Source of the DNA: Owenia fusiformis
Taxonomy: Eukaryota; Annelida; Polychaeta; Sabellida; Oweniidae
Reading direction: 5' to 3'
DNA: 60,000 bases
Assembly (NCBI GenBank): GCA_903813345.2
Contig: CAIIXF020000004.1
Location: forward strand, 13,540,196-13,600,195
Positions 55,066 through 60,000 of the stretch are shown here, one piece after another. The notes below the pieces were generated by a model, which made no database searches, was not told where the DNA came from, and saw only the letters and a list, made by a program, of their open reading frames with translations. How positions within the stretch are numbered: the first letter of the stretch is position 1; the number at the start of each line of letters is the position of its first letter. The position numbers and the translations under genes are program-made.

Positions 55066-55387
55066 GGCTATTTATAAAAATAGATTTTAACATCAATAAT
55101 GCATATCATTATTAAAAATATTTTACTCGTCTATATACATATTACATTACATACATTTTATTGATACAGTTTAACGAATGGGATTGGACAAAAGGCTTCT
55201 GCCTATTCTAAGTTCTCTCCTTTGGTTATGCCGGGCGAAAGGATATTTATGATTTTTGCGATACAGGCTTTCTCTGCAAGCACATAACTCTAGAAATAGA
55301 TTAGCTTTTACCCTGATTATTTTATTTAGTACAAAATAGACTATCCCATGAGGCAATGCAAGGACCCATACTTTCTATTGAAATTAC
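55066..55387. other. Intergenic, no feature seen
   Basis: AT-rich; no supported content. Confidence 0.35.
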
Positions 55388-55391
55388 TTAA

Positions 55392-56218
55392 AGGCCCCAT
55401 GTAAAGTTTAAACCACTTTGGCTTATATTGTAGTCTTACCCAATGTTATCAAAGTGTGGTATGTGAAACTTTTTTTTAATTTCAAAAAGTGGTTTTTGAT
55501 AGACCTTTTGTTCCAAAATTTGTGAATTTATTTAAAACCAATTTTTAGAGGTCACTCATATTTTTAGAGGTCAATTCATACCAATGCATAGCATACATCC
55601 TCCCATGTTTTTTGCCGAAAAAATTAAGAAAATCGGTTGATAAACAAGCGAGAAATGAACGTATCAGTGCATGAAAATGGTTCTGAGAAAAATGCATTTC
55701 AAAATTTTAGTTCTCATAGAAACCAATGGTACAATGATATCTAAAACATAATTTATTCTTCCTTTTAACCTGGTTAGACAATCAACATTGTATTTTTTAT
55801 GAAAGTCTAGCATATTTAGAAAAGATTGACATCGAAAAAAATAATTCAATTTTTTCAAAAAGTTTTTGTTACCTTAGTGACATCACTAATGTTTCAACAT
55901 ATTTTTGATAAGCTAAAACATTGAAGTGGCCCATTAAATATGACATTTTATTATTGAAATAGAGTGTCTTTTGTTCAATCTTTGCATTGGTGTTAAAAAT
56001 ATAATCTTTTTTGAAATGCATTAAGAAATATTTGATGATTAAGAAATTTCAACTTTTTTATAAAAATGGCGGGAAATTTGAATATTTGAGGAATGAAATG
56101 CTCACAACTTTTTTTTCAAAAATTTGTTTTTGTTCAAAAATCTCTTAAATCACTTTTTAAGTCCTGACAAATAGTAATTGAATGATAAAAAAATATTTTC
56201 AAACTTTAGACGGGGACT
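55392..56218. mobile_element. TTAA-flanked TIR element, 827 bp
   Basis: TTAA at 55388-55391 and 56219-56222. The left end AGGCCCCATGTAAAGTTT is mirrored by a right end AAACTTTAGACGGGGACT. A TTAA duplication points to piggyBac- or Kolobok-type mobilisation. AT-rich, no transposase. Confidence 0.65.
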
Positions 56219-56299
56219 TTAATACCGCCTCACCAAATATTTCTTTCTCGAATAGGTATTCTGACACATCCAGCTCCTGATCATCCAATATTTGTTTAA

Positions 56300-56513
56300 T
56301 ATTGCCCGTAGAAATGACGTTAGTAGTATTATTACCACCGTTAATGCCTGGGGCTGAAATAACAAAAGTGATATGCATTAAACAATATTGCCGGGCATTA
56401 TTGGCTGGCCACTATGACGTAACATTTTGCTCAGGTCGATATAGTAACATAAATACCTTCTAAACTAGCACTAATACCTCTAGAACATGCCTGCCCGTCA
56501 AGGTGGTAATAGA
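56300..56513 (+). repeat. Dispersed repeat (partner at 44.1 kb)
   Basis: Same order of blocks as 44120-44370: ATTGCCCGTAGAAATGACGT, GGCCACTATGACGT, CCTTCTAAACTAGCACTAA. Confidence 0.75.
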
Positions 56514-57919
56514 AGTAATTGATCTGAGAACTATCCACAAAAAAATATTTCTATTTTTGAATTAGACTTGAATTAAATCTTCAATAAATGAAAATCTGAA
56601 CCATTTTAAGATATTCGAAAAATTAAGAAACTGTAAATGATTCAATTATAACTATTTAAACCAATTTAAATTGTTAGGATATGAAACCAAGCTTAAAAAA
56701 TAAACGTTTGATTAGTTAAACCAATCGTTGTGACTTTAGAGGCCATTGTTATCTCATTTTACAGTTTAAATTGTATATTCATTCTTGCTGTCAACGTATT
56801 TATAATAGTCTACACTTATCTAGTGCCTGTTGTTAGTGTTACTGACATTATTGTAATATTAAAATCATATAAGTAATAAAAGGTCCCCAAGTGGAGGTCA
56901 GTGTCCCCCCCCCCATTTGTGACATGTCGTTATACGAATTAGGTTGTAGACATCAGTATGAAACCTGTTTTCATGATTTATACACCTTTATGATGATATT
57001 TAATCCTAACAATGTACTAGCTTTTCATGTAAAAACTATCTGGAAAAATATTTAATCGTTCATAAATGAAGTTTTATAACCTTGTAGGGTACTCAGAAAT
57101 TCATAAATGGTCAATGACATAATCCTAACTAACAAAAGAACAAAAGCAAATTATAACTTTAGGCTTAACAATAAGCTTTAAAAGAATTATATCAGTGTTT
57201 GATGAGTTATACCCCCCCCCCAGTGTGAACTTGGATTTCATTTGGATCTAATTTTTCAGTTGAAATTTTACATTATGCTCTTGATATATAATAATTCATA
57301 CTTTTTGTACTTACATTATTTATTATCTATTCGCAATAAATATTTTAAAACGATTATTTCTTTAAAAAATGGACCCCTGCTTAAATCTCTAAAAAATGAT
57401 AAACGGTAATGTTGTGTGGTCCTCAACAAGCAATACCATATTCAGTGATCTTAAATCTATCAGTATAATTTATAAAAATGATTGGAACTTTAACAGGAGG
57501 TAATTGTAAGATTTTTGTCAATTCCTTTATCACTTATATGTGGATGCAGTCATATTAGTCTAGTGGTAGGCACAGTAGGGGTCTTTGTAGAAGTAAGTTT
57601 TTTCTTTGCATTTTTGGATACCTTATTGTGTCTACATAAAATATTAGGAAGATGCAAAATTGTGCAGTTTGACCATTTTTTATAAAATTGCATTGAAATT
57701 ATGTAATCGTTTCAGAGGTGGGCGTGCCACTTTACTTAACATTTTATCATTTTAAGGTTGAATATGCACCACAATAGACTGGTATCTTAGAGTGAAGCAT
57801 GCTAATAATAACTACAGATAGCTTGAATTAATTTATGAGCACAATGCAAATCAATAAATTATATATTACGTAACAATTTCAGATCGATGTGGTAATAATA
57901 TTTCTTAAAGTGCATTGTT
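56514..57919. other. Intergenic, AT-rich
   Basis: Two C homopolymer runs (56907-56917, 57211-57220). No gene, RNA or paired repeat recognised. Confidence 0.4.
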
Positions 57920-58190
57920 AATTATGTGCACTCCCCTGCATAAGTTTGGCAACCTTAGCTCCCCCATTAAACTACGTGTAAAGCCTCTTTACCTTTGAAT
58001 TTTTATTTAATTAACCTGCAATGAAAATACTTGTACTATTGATGGAAACGTAATTTGACTTTATTTCCAATACCTCCAAATGTTCTCAATTTTTTCCTCA
58101 ATTACAATAGGTCGAAAATTGATGATACATTTGCTGAATTTTTGAAAATCGACATTTCCATGTTAACCAATGGGTAAAGGTAGGTTTGCC
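57920..58190 (-). repeat. Dispersed repeat (partner at 35.7 kb)
   Basis: Reverse complement of 35690-35950, with GAGCTAAGGTTGCCAAACT and TTTTCATTGCAGGTTAATTA blocks. Confidence 0.6.
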
Positions 58191-58246
58191 GTAAGTCATA
58201 TGACAGAATATCCATCCATCCAAGTTCTTGCAAAAAATACAACTTA

Positions 58247-58700
58247 TGCCTTGGTCACATAGGCTCCGATTTTCACAACGGCGCCCAGCCGATGAGAATT
58301 TTGTTCAAAAAAGGCCGGCGAGCCCGGTGTGAAAGAAATTATGGTCCCCCAGGGATTATGGTCCCCCTTCTTAACGGCCCTTACTGGCCCTGATTTTGTA
58401 TAAGATAATAAGGGAAAGAGGTCACCATTTAAATCAATAGAGAGTAGGACCATAAACTGATAGGACCTCCTACCCTTTTACACCTGGTATCCGTACGGGC
58501 GCTGGCCGATGATCGAGCACCATCGGCCGATTTTTAGACATCGCCCGGGCGCCGGCAGAGTTTTATCGCGGAGATAAAAGTTGCTGATGTTTTTGCGATT
58601 TTTTCCCAACCAAACTCATCGGTACCTACCCCGACGTGTCCCATACGGTAATCGCACTATTATCTTTCGACTCCCAGTGGTATCGTAAGGTCGTCTAGGG
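58247..58700 (+). repeat. Long CCTTGGTCACAT-family element, interrupted
   Basis: TGCCTTGGTCACATAGGCTC starts it; CCGGCGAGCCCGGT is followed by a foreign 159-bp MITE, then the element resumes at TATCCGTACGGGCGCTGG and runs through TTTTATCGCGGAGATAAAAG and CATCGGTACCTACCC. An uninterrupted relative is at 58939-59190. Confidence 0.75.
58326..58484. mobile_element. 159-bp MITE nested in the element above
   Basis: GGTGTGAAAG on the left and CTTTTACACC on the right; body reads CCAGGGATTATGGTCCCCC and ATAGAGAGTAGGACCAT. Reverse complement of 45949-46117. Confidence 0.8.
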
Positions 58701-58779
58701 ATATTATTTAACTTCAATCATTCAATAACTTATATATAGTATTGATTCATTGGCTTTGAGTACACGGTTACTTTGTGTA

Positions 58780-58921
58780 ATGCCTTGGTCACATTTGCTC
58801 CGATTTTCACTATGGCGCCCGGCCGATTGCGTATTTTGTTCAAAATTGAATACAATATTGAACAAAACACTCAATCGGCCGGGCGCCGGCCGATGGATCG
58901 GGGCATATGTGACCAAGGCAT
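58780..58921. repeat. Palindromic MITE, CCTTGGTCACAT family
   Basis: ATGCCTTGGTCACATTTGCT at the left and ATATGTGACCAAGGCAT at the right, TA on both sides; inner arms CCGGCCGATTGCGTATTTTG and CAAAACACTCAATCGGCCGG. Confidence 0.85.
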
Positions 58922-58938
58922 AAAATATCGCTAGCTAA

Positions 58939-59190
58939 TGCCTTGGTCATATAGCCTCCGATTTTCACTACGGCGCCCGGCCGATGAGTATTTTGTTCAA
59001 AATCGCCCGGCGAGCCCGGTCATCGTACGGGCGCCGGCAAAGTTTTATAGCGGAGATAAAAGTTGCCGATGTCTTGGCGAGTTTTTCTCAACCAAAATCA
59101 TCGGTACCTACCCGGCCGTGTCCCGTACGTCCGGTCATCGTACGATTATCTTGTGGCGCCCGGTTGCATCGCATGGTCATCTTGGAATTT
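58939..59190 (+). repeat. Long CCTTGGTCACAT-family element, uninterrupted
   Basis: TGCCTTGGTCATATAGCCTC, then GCGAGCCCGGTCATCGTACG, TTTTATAGCGGAGATAAAAG and CATCGGTACCTACCC. GC-rich with several CGCCCGG inversions; overlapping short ORFs are by-products of base composition. Confidence 0.7.
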
Positions 59191-60000
59191 TGCGTGCTGA
59201 TTTGTTTGATAAATCTTAATAATGATTACTTATAAAGTGATATAAAGGTTTTAAAAATAATGAGGTAAGGAATTATAATTACTACACACTGTCAGAGATT
59301 TTTTATAAAACATAAATAGAACGATTAAGCTTACTGTAAAACAATGACACACGTTTGAATGGCTGGGTGGCTGGGTTGATCTAGACGTTCTTTTATTGAC
59401 ATTAATCGTGTATGTCTGTCACTCATTGAAAAGAGTGATAAATTGTTATAGTCCATGGTATGACTTCCGAATATGAAGGATCCGTAGCACACTATAGTGC
59501 AGCAACATTTGAAGCAATATTTATACAGGTGCATATGTCTTGATTCTTTTAAAATACCATTTGCTGAAAAAACTTCCGGCTTTCAGGTCGAAAAATGTAT
59601 TTCATCACAAGGGGTCAAAAAACGTAAATATTTTGATTCGAACTTTTATATGTTTTATTAGAGACAGACCGTTATTCTAAGCATACGAACAAAAATTAGA
59701 TTATGATAATGTGCAAATATACTATAATTTTACTGTAGATGTCCGTGCTTAATTAGTGCAATTACGCAAGTGTGTTTTTCAGATTTTGCTTGATTTTTCA
59801 AATATGAGCCAAGCAGATTCAACAAATTTGTGTGAAATATTTAGGTAATTTATACTGTGGAACATATTAGTTTTCTTACCATTTAAAACATTTTATTACC
59901 AGAATTTTTCCATTTGACCTTACCGCTGGATATCATCAAGTTTTAGGAAGATAATGACAACGATTTTTTCAAATATTCATGAATTCGACCAAGTCTTATT
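59191..60000. other. Intergenic, no feature seen
   Basis: AT-rich right edge of the window; no ORF, splice pattern or repeat supported. Confidence 0.35.

Noticed and set aside
1-60000. tRNA, rRNA or snRNA genes
   Set aside because: No A/B-box cloverleaf or conserved rRNA/snRNA stretch noticed by eye on either strand; a covariance-model search would be decisive.

Overview
This is animal nuclear DNA: AT-rich, gene-poor, with spliced genes (GT/AG introns at conserved phases), a polyadenylation signal, an intronless rhodopsin-type receptor, a LINE and a dense load of terminal-inverted-repeat (TIR) elements, foldback palindromes, a Helitron and satellite-like arrays. The gene and transposon mix suggests a marine invertebrate (mollusc, echinoderm, hemichordate or similar), but I cannot name a species. 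I saw no operons, CRISPR array, rRNA or tRNA.

Layout. 0-17 kb: a tandem pair of three-exon genes for TauE/SafE-family multi-pass membrane proteins (423 and 417 aa), plus an extra orphan first exon at the left edge. Introns and flanks hold a mariner-type foldback, a non-autonomous Helitron/Helentron, several TIR elements and a T-rich minisatellite. 17-26 kb: a degenerate array with 'CAAGATGGCGGC'-like motifs. It is interrupted by a family of elements built on GGCGCTTTGATGGCGCTTT. One of these carries a TATA box and a 46-codon ORF and was itself hit by a nearly complete 5-kb LINE (ORF1, endonuclease, reverse transcriptase; one frameshift). 26.5-27.3 kb: a TTA-flanked Harbinger-like MITE. 29.4-34.9 kb: a CACTA-like element (CACTG ends, TAA duplication). 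It contains a two-exon gene fragment, a three-tier tandem array and a mariner foldback whose two arms both derive from the 3' half of a transposase gene. 38-39 kb: an intronless class A GPCR (391 aa). 39.2-41.0 kb: a long-TIR element with further elements nested inside; one empty site is still visible. 43-46 kb: palindromes, another mariner foldback, a 169-bp MITE and an orphan FN3-like exon. 47.7-55 kb: two opposed copies of a CAGTC-ended element (one holding a possible first exon), hairpin-forming tandem arrays and a 320-bp tandem array. 55.4-60 kb: a TTAA-flanked element and a cluster of CCTTGGTCACAT palindromic MITEs.

Only the two transporter-like genes and the GPCR look like functional host genes. 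The LINE is close to intact. The rest is repeat-derived. Many nested insertions let relative ages be read from the window itself. All functions are inferred from motifs; no search was run.
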